64,000 nt of DNA from Antedon mediterranea. Taxonomy: Eukaryota > Echinodermata > Crinoidea > Comatulida > Antedonidae. Shown piece after piece: positions 47,901-61,077 of the stretch. The stretch is taken from the NCBI RefSeq assembly GCF_964355755.1, contig NC_092672.1, forward strand, positions 26,718,501 to 26,782,500, read 5' to 3'. The first letter of the stretch is position 1. Every line of letters starts with the position of its first letter. The notes under the pieces were generated by a model, which saw nothing but the letters and a program-made list of their open reading frames with translations, ran no database searches and was not told the DNA's origin. Made by a program: the position numbers and the translations under genes.

Positions 47901-50900
47901 CATGTTGTGTTCTTTTCTAACTGCTGTTGGTGAAGTGACATTTGCCATAACATTAATGATTTGTTTACTTCTTTCTCTAAGTGCCAATGCACAGACGTCG
48001 TCGGTATGCGTGTCTTTTTCAATTTGATTGTGATAAAAACGATGAGAAGGAACAGTGAGGTCACTTTTTCCCAATGAACTAAAAATTGGTCTGTTAGTAG
48101 ACCTATTTCTTGAATCATTTAAGTCGTACATCATACCAGGTTCAAGATTAAGTGATTCCAGAAACATCTTTTCAAGATCAACATCTATAGGTCTAGGTCT
48201 GTGAGCTTTAATATTGGTTAACATCATGCTCTGTGTCATTTGTAACCTTTTCTCTTTCACATCTGGTAGCTCCTCGTAGATATTCTCTAACAGATGGGCA
48301 GATTTGATCATTCCTTGTTCTGTATGAGAGTCAAGCCTTATTTCTGAGCCATCAATAAGCGGTAGCCTGTGACCTTGTTCATTAAACCTCAATGACACAT
48401 AATCTCCATAGTCGATATTTAAACCTGAAGACTCTTGTGACTTTAGTAATTCACCGAGTTTAAATTCCTGAGAGGAAACCTTTTGTGGTTGTATCATCGA
48501 TTCATCAACCAACCCCACTATATCACTGTTTTCATATATAGGTTGGTTATCTTCTTCAATGGTGTGATTGGAGAGTAAGTCTGGCATCTGGTGAAGCTGG
48601 ATATAGTCTGTATCAGGATTATGGTTAATCAATTCCTTTTTGGAAGTATTAGACATGTTGTAATTTTCAGTACCAGGTATAGAGAGATTTTGGTCATATC
48701 GTTCGTTTCCTAGATTCTGTTCAAAATTAACTATTCTTTCTGCTGATGCATTTAATATACTGTTTTCATTTTCATCTTTTAATAGTGGAACTTCTCTTAC
48801 AAATGAATGACTATTAACAATATTTTCATTTGTTGCTTCATCTTGTTCTAACAACTTTTCTAATTCTTTCCGCTTAATCTTATTCTTTGACGTTTTCTTC
48901 CCTTTTCTTCTAGCATCATGTTTTCGTTTCTTTTGTGCCTGATGTAACCGGTTAAGAAAGCACTTCTTGTAGAAATTGTATTCCTCTGGGTCAAATATAT
49001 CTTTAATCTTCAATTCACCTATTTCTATTGTTTCCTCAGAAGAAGCACCCATAGCTTCTGATTTCTTTCCAAAGTCTTCTAAAGTAATATCTAAAATGGT
49101 CTTCTCAGAGGAACTGCTAGAGCTACTAGAGTCTAAAGAGTCGTGATCATCATCACTACTTTGCCAAAGGGGATCATCTTTAGTGACATCGATTGATATC
49201 ATTGGCATTATTGCCACATTTGAGTCTACAATGAATGTTGGTTCTTTATGCTTAATAGAGGATGAACTTATTGGATTGTCACTTTGAGCACAAGGTACTG
49301 AATGAATTGGAAAGCTTCCATGTAAGTCTTTTCCATCCTTATCAGAAGAGGTGTCATCACTTCCCTCACATCCATCATTATTATTACTATTGTTAGAGTT
49401 CAAATTTATCACAGGATTTGACTTCTGTACATTGCTGGATAAGTCTTGTTCATCTGACATCATTAGTTCCTCACAAAGAGTTGATGACACTGAACTTGAA
49501 AACGGTACTTTAGATGAAGTTATGATACGATCTGACAAAGATCTCCTGAGCTTAACCCTTGGTGGGGTTAATAATTTAATACATGTTTGGTTGGTATCAC
49601 AGAGAATCTCTGAACTAGCTGATGTCATTGACCTCCCGACCGTATACTCTGGCTGAAGTTTAGAATAATTTCTTGATCGAGAAAGTCTTTGTTTACGCGT
49701 TGGCACAAATCTCTGCATCATGTATTCTGGAATAGAGTTACTACTTGTGTTTATGGACGTTACATTGTAATGCCCTTCAAAATCAAGATCTCCAGTGATG
49801 GCACCTTCACTAAGAGATGCGCTTGGTATTGATGATTCTGAAGTGTTCAATTTTATACTATTATCAGAAGATGAATTATCGCTGTCATAATCAGAGCCAC
49901 TGATATCACTAATGACATCATCACATTCCAAAGACATAAAGTCATTTCTAATTTTAGGGTTTTCTTGCTTTATGCTCTCTAAAGTATCAAATTCTCCATC
50001 ATTATTGCAAGGTACACTGATACAACTTATAGTATCATCACATTGCTGCGAAAGTCCATCTTTTATACCTGAATTGGGATTTTCTATTATTTTAGCATTG
50101 CAAAAATAATCAAGTTTATTTCCAACATTTTTCTGACATGTCAAACTGTGCTCTTGATACACTTCTGAAGATTTTTTACAATTTTGTAACGATATATAAA
50201 CTTTTGAAAATTCTGATAAATCTTCAAAGACAATGTCATCTGACACAGATTCCATATCACGATTCTTGCTGATGTCAGTAGAATCTTTACCTGAAAGAAT
50301 ATCAGGATGTAAAGATTGAGATCCTTGACATTCAATTTTATCAGCATTTAGTTCATCTTTTGGATGTTCAATTTGATCTAACAATTCAAAACTATGCGTG
50401 TTATCAAAGTACTGCATTCCTTCAGAAAAATTCCAGTCAGATCCTTCAGGATCTTCACGTTGTAAAGACTCAATTCCTTCGCTGCAAGTAGTATTAGAAC
50501 CATAAATGAATGTATCAGATATATCACTAAGAAAAGAGAGTTCACCAAAAGATTCTGATGATGAAGATGATGATGAATCATCATCATTTGACAACATTAA
50601 ATTGGAAGCAATAGAGTTCCTTTGGTATTGTTCAGACATATCTTGAAGAAGATTGTTCCACCAGGAACGCAAAGATTTCTCATCTGTTCCCGAGATTGGT
50701 AGATCCATTGGTCTTTGAAGCGGTACATACTGGTATAAGAGTCTACAAATAGAATCTCCACTGCTTTCATCATTTACAAGAATATTTAAAGTTCCTTCAC
50801 GAATACAAGTAAGTAGAGTTGACACAGATATTGTTTCAAAGAGACACTGCAGTTGACTAATATCAACGCTTACACTTCCATCTTCTTCGAATCTCGTTGA

Positions 50901-50971
50901 TAAATCCGATGCCATAATCTGCTCCAAAATGGTGTTGTTTGACACTGCAGTTTCATCATTATCTAACATGA
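44952..50971 (-). CDS. PLCH: PLC-eta terminal exon: 2005-residue tail in one exon
   Basis: This single exon joins the preceding one in phase (GAA G + TC ATG) and runs 6,018 nt to a stop. Residues below are counted from its ATG. It is predicted disordered and rich in Ser, Asp and Asn: Ser/Asp runs near 130-150, DDPLWQ near 597 followed by DSLDSSSSSSSSEKTILDI, a basic block near 665-700 (QKKRKHDARRKGKK), several Arg-x-x-Ser sites (RRSLSD, RSVSQP, RSKSHS, RTKSVRFD), another basic patch near 1870 (FRKKGKRSDDDS), and the end SSSLYFSLNI. Vertebrate eta tails are several hundred residues. The exon has no internal stop or sign of decay. Confidence 0.93.
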
Positions 50972-53900
50972 CTAAAAAGAAAATGAAAAAAATTACATTA
51001 AACCAGCAGAGTTAAAGTTACATTTTTATGATGACATCACAATCTCAGCTAAGGAATTTGTAAACAAAAATGCACTAAACACAAATACTTGGTTGTGGAA
51101 AATATTATTTGAATATAGAATGATTTAATATTTCAAAACTTAAACAGACTTTATTAATAAACTAACAAATAAAAAGTATTCATGCAGGCATTTGACGTAT
51201 ACAACATGCATATCACAAAACAGATCAAAATTGTAACAACACAACATTTAAACATAATATATATAATTTATTTTCAATATATTATTAATAATTCTGTAAA
51301 TGTAAATAATTATACAACATAAATTTGAAATCAAAGATTATATACCTCAGATGATCCTGATAATGGAAGCAGAATTGTGAGAAAAAAAATAAGGAATCAA
51401 ACCTTTGAACTATATCCATTTAAATAAAATGTAATTGCTAAACAGAAGTTTAGTAGAGAAAGATACAGTTTTTGTAGAATTATGTTTTTGTAAATTCTCC
51501 CACTGTGTTGCATCTTAGTGGAAATCAAGTTGTAGACATTAAAACTAGAAAAAATTAATAAAAAAAACAATAATATAATAAGAATATACCTTCTAAACAC
51601 TTTGACTCCTTCGTTTGAAAATCTTCATCTTGTAAATTATCAAAGGCGCCACCAATTGGTTTTGGTCGATTGAAAATAGCGGAGATAGTATGTCGTCTTC
51701 TGGAGGAGAACATTCGGCCAAGAGATTGTTTTCGAGGTGTAGACAATTGAACTTGAGTTGCAGCGCCCTCAGCCGATTTGGATCGATTATACAGTTTAGT
51801 TTGCATGCTTTTCAGATGTTTAATACTCTAAAATTTAAGAAAATGTATTCAATAATTAATTGTTTTATATTTGAAAATTAACAAATAACAAGTAAAGATG
51901 AGAAAATATTTGAAATTGACCCAAACTATAATTGTATTTATTATATATTATTTTGGCTGATATGCTATTAATAATAACGTTAGTTTGGAACGGAGAATGC
52001 TTGGTGTAACAATAAGACCTACTTTAAGCAATTGCAAAAAAAAAAGTGAAGATGGGCAAGCCACTTTGCAAGACTCTATGACAATAGTTTGGTAACCAAA
52101 GATAAGGAAAAAGAAAAGACTGGCAAACCCAGAATGAGATTGAGAAAATTTCCTCAGGTCTTTAAATAACCCGAGCCCATATCAAAAGTACTGGTTGAGA
52201 ATAGCAAAAGAGAGAAGCAAATGGAAAGATTTGAAGGAGCGATATGTTCTTCAGTGGACTTCCAAATCCTGAAGAAGAAGGAGGTTTATTCAGTAACCAT
52301 CACATGAGACTGAAAGTATGTTAATGCTAGGTTTTTCAAAGTTGGTTGGCCAAAAAATAATTATTATTACTTATTTTATTAGTAAATGTAAAAATCAATT
52401 ATTCTATTAATGCAGTACATACTGGTTTGGTAAATAATAATTTTCTCTGCAATTATTCTTTTGACTTATGCAACCAAAATAAAGGTAAACAAATGAGATT
52501 TTTCCAGTGGGTTATAAATCATGAGATGAGAGACTTTGGATTATTGGTGTTTGAGAGTCTTTGAATGTGTTGATGATTAAAGAAAATTAAAGCAATTTTT
52601 ATTAAGATAAAATGAATGTTAAAACATGTTTCACTTATTTACGTTTGTTAAAAGCAGAATTAGACTTTTCCCAATAATTGCAAAACAAGTTCCAATTAAT
52701 ATTGCTGATTTCCATTAAAAAAAAATGTTTATACTTAAAGTAAAAAATTTTAAAATCAACTTTACAAAATGTCATAGTATTATTATACATACAAAGAAAA
52801 TGAATAAACACTGTCTTGCATGTTTTTTTGCCAAGTTTTTTTTTAAATTTTCACATCAAACGAATATCTGCTATATATCACACCCATGGACACTACTAGT
52901 GAAAACCAAATGTCAAATCTCAAAGGAACACTAAAATAGTAAAAATGCAGTCTGTTGCACAGTGGTTTAACAACAATGACATGATAGCGCCCTACTTTAC
53001 ACTTTAATGGTTATTAAGGTGTTTGCCTTCAATAAAACAGCCGAGGCGAGAAGTTCAAATTATGATACGCTTCAAAAAATGTTCATGTATAAAAGTAACT
53101 TTAAAATATCTACAATCATGGTGTCCTACTTTTAGTAGTTGTAAATATGATCAACTTCTATAAAACTTCCAGGGTGAGAATTTCAAATCATTTTTACCAA
53201 AAATAGATGGGCATGAAATGATATATTTGATTTTCATACTCATATATTGCTTTTGGAATGTTCAGTTGTCTTCTGTATTAATATAACAGTAACAATATCA
53301 GATTGGTCTGTAGGCCTATACTTCCTTTAATTATTGATTATTAATTAATAGATTAAAAATATGAATATACCACAAAAGTCAATCAACAATTACTGTTAGT
53401 GTAATATATTGAAATACATTAATAAATTTTGTTGGTAAAAAGTCTATTGTAACAATTAGCATTTATTAATCATACACTTTTGGTTAATAATATTGTATAC
53501 AAAAGACAAAACTAAAGACATTTTATTACCAATTGATACATTTTGTGATCAACTTTTTTTTGTACTGTACATCATTTTTCACATTTATACCATAAATTAC
53601 CTTATTTTTGACAACAGCAAAGTTCTCATAAATAATGAGCTAGATAGATAACCAAGCAAGAGAAGTAAGATATAAATGAAGTTAAGTAATAGTAAATTTA
53701 ATGATAAAATTAAAAGAAAATAAGTTAAAATAAAAGGATATAGCATTATGTCAAAGACAAGGTTTTAACATGTGGATTTGGTGGGTATAATGATACAGGA
53801 ATCACTTTCGGCTAACTGCAACAGCAGTTGTTTTTAATGATTTCATGAATTGGTCAATATCTGGTATATTTCTCATATTCAGAAAATTTCAGTCAAAACT

Positions 53901-56900
53901 GCTACCTTATGACATCATTTTATGATATGTGCATATTCTAGGCGACTGACATGTCGACTGGCAAATTTGAGCACTTGTTCAGTGGCACTTTGACTTTCGC
54001 TCTCTGACATGAGTACGTATGACGTCATAACAACAAAAAGTTTACCAAAATCATGGCCGAGAATGGTCGCGATGATATTCTGAGAATGTAGTAAAGTGAA
54101 TTTCAAATTCAAATTATATTTCCAAACTGTGAATTATTGATTTGTATTGGATATTCTAATACAGGTTATGACCTTAAATATTTTCTTACCCTCTCATCGA
54201 AGTCTGTAATGCTAATATTTACAAAGATTGTCGCCTGATCCAGCCCATCTAGGTGAATATGTCTGTAGCCTTGAGTTAGGCTAGACATTGGTAGTGTAGC
54301 CTGTCCAATGAAATCCCTGCCAATCGGGTCCTCATCCCATACAGCAAACCTTATCAATGCTAAGTCAATTGCTTGGATACCAAATTGCATAGTACTGTTC
54401 CAGATTGGTGAAAAACCTAGAAAAACATGAAAAATGAAGATTAATTAAATCAGACTATGAAAATATTATTTTGTACTTTTAATAAAGTTAATCCCTTTCT
54501 GCAAAGTGGCATATTCAACAACAAAAATAATTTTTATAAGCATATGATAACACTGGACTTAATTTGGTCAAGTTAACTGAGTAACAAGATAATTTGACAA
54601 AGAAAAGTCCAATCCGAACACTGGCATGACAACAATTCGGCTGGAGCATCCATCACAAGCCTTGGGATAATTATGTCCTGTCCATTTGTTATAGAGATCA
54701 TCTGTTCAGGCCTATTCCTATTGCTTGTTCTTGGCAAGATTGTGGTTGATATGCCAAATAAATATATTAATATTATGTACAGCCATTTAAATTTCTATTT
54801 GTTTTTGTAATATTTCCTAATTTTTTTAGTATGCCTAATATAATTTGGCACATGGATTGCAAAATTTCAGAACTATATTTTACCATTATCTTGTATTGTC
54901 TTCGTAATCATCTTAGCTGTGTCACATGGAAGGCCAATGACCTCAACCTCAACAAATGGATCAATTATCTAATGAAGAAAAATAATACCACTTGATCAAA
55001 TTTATATTTAAAAAAAACCAATTTTATATATAAAACAAAAGTTCTTGTACCTGACCTCTCAACAAAACTATGCTAACAACTGTTTTACATCATGCAGGTA
55101 ACACAAGTGAAATGTAACTTCCTCAAACCTACACTTTCTGAACATTGGAACCTTTTGTAAAAGCAAGGCAATCAATAACAAGATGTTGTTAAGCTTAGTT
55201 AGGTCAAAGGTTTTATATATGGCTGCAACATGATCAGTTCCACGCCCCTAAACAGAAACCAGGAAATGATGTACTTGCTACTGTAACTATGAATGTGTCG
55301 CAGCCAATCCCAAGATCAAAGGAATGTTACAAGTTCCTATCCTGGCAAGGATCCTGTTGTTAGATTGCCTTGGTCTATGTAGAATTCAAATACACCAGGT
55401 TGTATTATGTTTTATAGAGAACTATAAACATATATTACATAGCCTATGTAAATACGCGAACGTGATTGGTTGAAACTGCATCACATGACTACCGCTGCGA
55501 AGATCGTAAATCGTATATATCCTCGAGAACGATGATATTGACTGAGTAATTTTCGCGTAATTATCGTGTCCCCTGTCATTAAACATACAAATTCTCGAGT
55601 ACGATGATATTGACTGTGTAATTTTTGTGTGGCAACACTCGCGTTTGCCGATAAATAAACAAAAGTCATCTACTCGATCTTGAACTCGGGTGGAATTGTC
55701 ACTCCATCGCAAGACAACACTTCAATCGCTGCGCCACGTAACTTGCTTGAAGAAATTAATCATCTAAACTATTTAAACTATGCATACATAGCGCCCTCAT
55801 TTGTATTAGTCCACCCTAAATGTGATGAAACACCGTTTGTGATTGGTCAATACTCACGGTAGTAAACCTAGTAACTAGTACGCGCTGAACATCCGGTGAT
55901 TCGGCTCCTCAAAGAGAAGAAGACGAATTGTTTATTCGCTGTTTTTTCGGCCTACCTGACTATAATATTATTATTAATAGGCTTATTGATGGAAATTCTT
56001 CTGTTAATTTAAACGACCTAGGCCTAAGTGAATATTTTATTGCTAAGGAATCATTAATTAGTAATTATCTGTATATTATTCTTCGCAAGGTAAGGTGTCT
56101 AGGCAGGCTTGTTTAAATACAATACAAATACTATATAGGAGGCCTAGCCTAGCTTCACCCAACCCAGCAGACTTGTTCTTGGCTATATAATATAACAGAT
56201 ATTGCCTTTTATATCGGTTAAATATAAGATTTGACATCCCCTCGGGAATGATATTAAGTTCTCGGGGAATATATATTTCCCTCAGCTGGCGCTTCGGGAA
56301 ATATATATTCCCTCAAACATAATATCATTCCCTCGGGGATGTCAAATCATATATTTAACCTCTAAACAGTCAATATCTGTATAATACAAATCTCTCCTCT
56401 ACATTTACATTGCAAAATATAATTATTAATAGGATATCATACCTCACCCCTCTCCCCCAGTAAACTTTGAGGTGGCTTAGGCAGTTGTTGTCCACTTATA
56501 ACCTGTAACGTTAGTAGCTTTTTTTGCAGGGTCGAATGAGTTCCTTGACAGCTAGGATCAAACTCAGTCTCATCTATATTTTCAATTGACAAAAAAAAAA
56601 AAAATAAATATTGTGGTGATTACAGTAATAAGTGAGAAATGTCCCTTTCTTAACAATATTTATTAAAGTGATATGTTCACTATGGGCGAGGTTAGAAAAC
56701 TTGAATTACCATTTATAAGTTTAATTAATAAATATGCCGACGTCGACGGGATGGTGCTTTTTACTCTATTTTTTATTTGTTTAAAGTTTGTGTTTTACAT
56801 GTGTTACATATTTGCCTAATTTGGAGCAATTATTTTTAGTCAAACAAAAATATATGACTGATTTGATATTTCAAATTTGTTTTACAATGAACTTAATTGA

Positions 56901-59900
56901 AAACAAATACTTTTCTTTCTATAATAAAATCTCAATACGTTTTTACATTTTAATTGTTATCAGCAATCTTTTAAATCATATCAAATAATGTTTAAACTAT
57001 GTTTATTTTTAAATAATAACAAGTAGGTTGAAACACACTTTTTAACACAAGATATTTTTAATGATATTTCATATTGTCATTAAACATTGATGTGAGCATA
57101 TGAGACGCTGGATGAAAAGCTAAAAAACACAATGATTTTTTAACTTCTATTATGAAGCTTGGGGGATAATGTAACAGAGCTGTAGGGCCAATAATGCTCT
57201 GTGATCAAGTACTTTACCTGGCTTGGGAGACTCTATTATTTTAATACATATAATAATTATGCTAAAGTGTTATTATGAAACATAACTGAGGCTCCTGGGC
57301 TTTGGTAAGTATAAAGAAATGTAGTTTCTTGTGGTAATACGTATTCTTCTTTATATCATGGCCTAAATACACACAATAATAGCCGCACATATTAATAGCA
57401 ATCCATATAACTCTGACCACAAATCTCAAACTTATCATCTAGACATTTCATTGTTTGCTGTGTATTTGTTTGTAGTATTCTGCGTAATAATTTAATGAAT
57501 ATTTTTGTTTACAATTTCTTTCTTTCCATAAAATGCAGAACACCGTATTAAACCATGCCTCATCGAGAAACGTATGCGATTGATTTTACCACAGGGAGTA
57601 TTGTATATCAACAAACAATGGTTTCTAATTTTTTTTTGGCTGTTTGGTTTTTTAATTTGTGGGGCATGCGGCCCACCATAAAGAAAATCCTGGAAACTAA
57701 ATTTAATTTAGGAAAAGAAATGGATAAGAAGAACTGGATTCTGACAACGAGCTTTACATAGGGGTAATGCACAGCACCTTTAAGTAGGCACTAATAATGA
57801 TGCGATATACTTAGTAGATTCAAGGACTTACCACTAAATTACGGAAGTCGTACTAACTTTAAATAACCACACTGTAACCTACTTTCAAATAGATTAATAA
57901 ATTATTTATAGTGTCATTTAGATCACATTTCTGTATTAGCAAGTATAAATCAGTGAAATTTTACATTTAAATAGAAATAATAATGAAATAATAACTCAAT
58001 AACGAGGGCAGAGATGAAAGTATTTTGAGATAGCGTTACTAATAAAATAAATTTCAAGAACACAACACCTGCCGTAACGAATTCTCGTATATAGGTGTTT
58101 AGCCTCCACGCTGAATTATGACCAATAAAACACTATGTATGGCAATATGTTGAACTACTATTCTGAGAAATTCTGTTGTTCATAGCCACTCAAATCTAGT
58201 TGAATTATGTTCAACAAAAATTCAACTCCCTTATTTTGATAAATTAAAATAAAAATTATTAGAAATTTAAATTATCATTTTAATCATGACAGCATCAAGA
58301 ACAGGTAATATTAAATATTATACATTTAACACACAATCAAGTCCGAATTCAATATATCCTCATTTCTGAATGCATGCGGTAAAATTATGAATTTTGCTAC
58401 TCTAGCCTAACTGGCAACTGCAGAAATTTGGGTAAATAGGCCCTTCACGGACCCATGGCATTTAGCAGTTTCGGCTTTACGTCCCATCTGAAGGGTGAGG
58501 CAATGGGAGTAAAGAATCTTGCCTGTCTAAGGATCCAATCAGTATGGTACAGATATGCATAGATGGGATTTTTTATTCACCATGTAAGTGTAATCAGTGC
58601 AATTTTTTCAACAAAACTACAGTTACATTTCCCAAAGGTGGTAACATGAACTCTCATGACCTCCATGTGATATTAATATTCTGCTATGAATATTTAGTCA
58701 GAAGAGTGATTGTATAATTATCAAAAGGATTATATAATCAACTTGAGAGTGAAATCCAATTTAATCACAGCTCACCATGGAGAGGGACCACACGATATTT
58801 CAACACACCTTATGTTGTATTCTTGTGTTTGCGTATGCTAACATTTAGGTTTTTTCTGAAGAAATTATTCATTAACAATGGATGGCAAACATTTTGAGAG
58901 AAACCAAATTTTCACACATATATACACAAATGCCGAAAACGCACAGAATGGTGAGGACTAGTGTTCAAGAAAAAGTATAGTAGGTCTACAAAATCCACAT
59001 TATCTTTAGGATATTATGTTAAACTAATATTTTTAAACAAATATGCTGGCCATTTTGAGGAGTTGTGTTTGCATCATTCGCTTTTGCCTCTCTAGTTAAT
59101 AATTACCACTTGATATTGATTCTAATAATTAAAACTTACCATCACAAAGGTAATCAGGTTTTAAGACATATCCACACTGACCATTATAACTGAACAGTGC
59201 GTTACATAACTGAATTGCTCTTCCTTCTGTTTGATAGTTCAAAGCAACTGTAACCAGAAATAAAATGTTATTAGCATCAATATTCAGTTAACTGGACAAT
59301 GGCTGTAGCCAAGCGGGCAAGCCCATATTGCCCAAGTCACGAATAGTATAGATGTGTACATATAGTTTAGTCATGTAGGATATTAATAAAGAATTTTAAT
59401 GAAGATGATTTTAGAATACCCTTGCTTCGACACTATTCAAAATTGATTGTTTTACAATGAAAATGTAAAAAAACCATTGATTATTGAACCGGACATAAAC
59501 ACTACATTGGTCTTACCTATCTGAATTCCTGCATTCCACATAGGTGTTGGATTATAGTTACTTGAATCAATACGGTACGCAGATGGGTAAACTCTGCATA
59601 AATTATTGCGTGTGAATCTTGCAACTTGGGAGGCGTGCACTGTGCATAAATTCATCGCCCGCATCTCACCCATCGAAGGAAGCTCCCAAAATGGTGCTGA
59701 AAAATAAGATTATAATACTTTAAATAAAATAGAAGAATATCTTTTAAATAATGCTACAAACATTCTTTTTAAAATAAATCTATTCGGAAAAAGTCAGGAT
59801 TTGAACTACCATAGAGCCTCTCTCATGATATTTATAGTGTGGGCCTGACTTAATTTATAAATCCATCTTGTGGGCCATAGCAAAGAGAAAATTCCTCGGA

Positions 59901-61077
59901 AATAGGAAGACATTAACTATGTAGGCCACATAAAATGCACTCGCGGGCCAAATTTAATGCCTGAAACATCCAGCTTACTAAAGTTTTATTACCTGATGTA
60001 AAGCCTGAGAAGGATGAAGACTTAGTATAAACAACTAAATCTGATAACATCTTGGACATTATAATTTTCTTTTTGCTGCCACTTCTACTGCGACTCTCGC
60101 TTCCCTCGCTGCTTTCCTGCGGTTCATCCCGCGATTTTTCACTCCCAATCCCACTATCAGTACTAGAGAACCTACGATTACTGCGCCTCTGTTAAAAAAT
60201 TGAAAAGAACTTAAATGTAAAAAAAAAAAAAAATCAATATAAGAAAATAGATGCTACGAAATGATTTAGTGCTTTTGATTGATGTGTTGTGTGTCCAAAT
60301 GCTAAATTCTTATTTTTTACCTTTTTCTTAGTTGTACGTTGTGGCGTCTTATTTCGACTGGTGCCCTCAGGTTCGGCTTGCTCTTCATCATCATCAGGCT
60401 TTGGTCCAACCAATTGACCTTTGACCTATTGTGACAGGCGACATTGATAAATGGAGGAAAAAAATCAGTACTTTAAAATTTCTTAGATGGTTGTTGTATA
60501 TTTTGTTGGGTTTACAGAATTTCTATTTAAGATAAATACTATAAAACGTCTACTATTTGAAAAATTACTTTTAACCTGATAATATGAGATAAAAGACCTT
60601 ATATTAGGTATGCACTATTTTAAAACGTGTATAATTTACATTAAAGTCTGGATCCATCACTAAGATGTAATGGAAGGTATTAGAGAGCTCAAACGCTGTC
60701 AATTCAGTCCTTGCATGAATTTTGGATTTATAAAATAGAAAAAATATTTAAAGAATTTCATTTCGCTTCTATATTTATAAAACATAGATTTCATTTTTGA
60801 AAGACCTATTTAAAATGGAGGGAGTAAGTACTCTCCATATTTTTAATATAGTTCTTTCAAAAAAGAAAATCTTATCTTTTAGAAAAAACATAATTACCTA
60901 CTATAAACAAACATATGTTTATATCCGAGTATTAAATTAAACAGAATTGCACATGTTTACCTTTGAGGCGAGAACCTGCCAAGCTTTTCGGCCGGGTGAC
61001 ACTGGCTTTTTTTGCATAAGTGCCAGCTGGGCCATTGCTATACTCTCTAAGTGCTTTGATTGGTTTGAATATTCCAA
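44952..61077 (-). CDS. PLCH: Phospholipase C-eta, 3' ten exons (5' end outside the window)
   Basis: Exons 5' to 3': 60961-61077 (least certain), 60321-60425, 59993-60188, 59517-59696, 59140-59247, 56443-56573, 54884-54968, 54190-54416, 51590-51827, 44952-50971. Phases chain through all (7,407 nt, 2,468 aa plus stop). The X half of the barrel is upstream of the window. Seen here: an acidic/basic X-Y linker (PKPDDDEEQAEPEG); the Y half (MLSDLVVYTKSSSFSG, RVYPSAYRIDSSNYNP, MWNAGIQIVALNYQ, CGYVLKPDY); the C2 domain (QVISGQQLPKPPQSLLGERG, IIDPFVEVEVIGLP, FAVWDEDPIGRDFIGQ, GYRHIHLDGL); then a very long tail. The enzyme hydrolyses PIP2 to IP3 and diacylglycerol at membranes and is calcium-sensitive. 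The C2 words FAVWDEDPIGRDFIGQ and GYRHIHL, and the tail motif, point to the eta class. Confidence 0.93.
51975..52275 (+). mobile_element. LINE C-terminal remnant
   Basis: The plus strand reads RMLGV, RWASHFARLYDNSLVTK, then GKPRMRL and, after frame damage, YWLRIAKERSKWKDLKERYV. This is the usual end of a CR1/RTE-like reverse transcriptase protein. It has no catalytic part. It lies in the PLC-eta intron between exons 51590-51827 and 54190-54416. Confidence 0.65.
52276..54189. other. PLC-eta intron, no feature recognised
   Basis: AT-rich intron DNA. I see no exon, RNA gene or bounded repeat in it. Open frames are short and without family resemblance. Confidence 0.4.
55432..56392 (-). mobile_element. 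Composite repeat: hairpin MITE plus tRNA-type SINE, copy 2
   Basis: Inverted relative of 19331-20192. On the minus strand: a hairpin of about 200 bp (ACAGATATTG at 56190 against CAATATCTGT at 56371, with GACATCCCCTCGGGAATGAT and its complement) precedes the SINE head (TGGCGCAGCGATTGAAGTG near 55733, box B GAGTTCAAGATC near 55685). The tail ends with CATAGCCTATG at 55437. It lies in a PLC-eta intron. Confidence 0.8.
56574..59139. other. PLC-eta intron, no feature recognised
   Basis: A 2.6-kb intron. A 68-codon frame at 57555-57761 has no family resemblance and no splice partner. I see no bounded repeat. Confidence 0.4.

Noticed and set aside
57555-57761. A 68-codon plus-strand frame in a PLC-eta intron
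   Set aside because: It has no family resemblance and no supporting splice or promoter signals.
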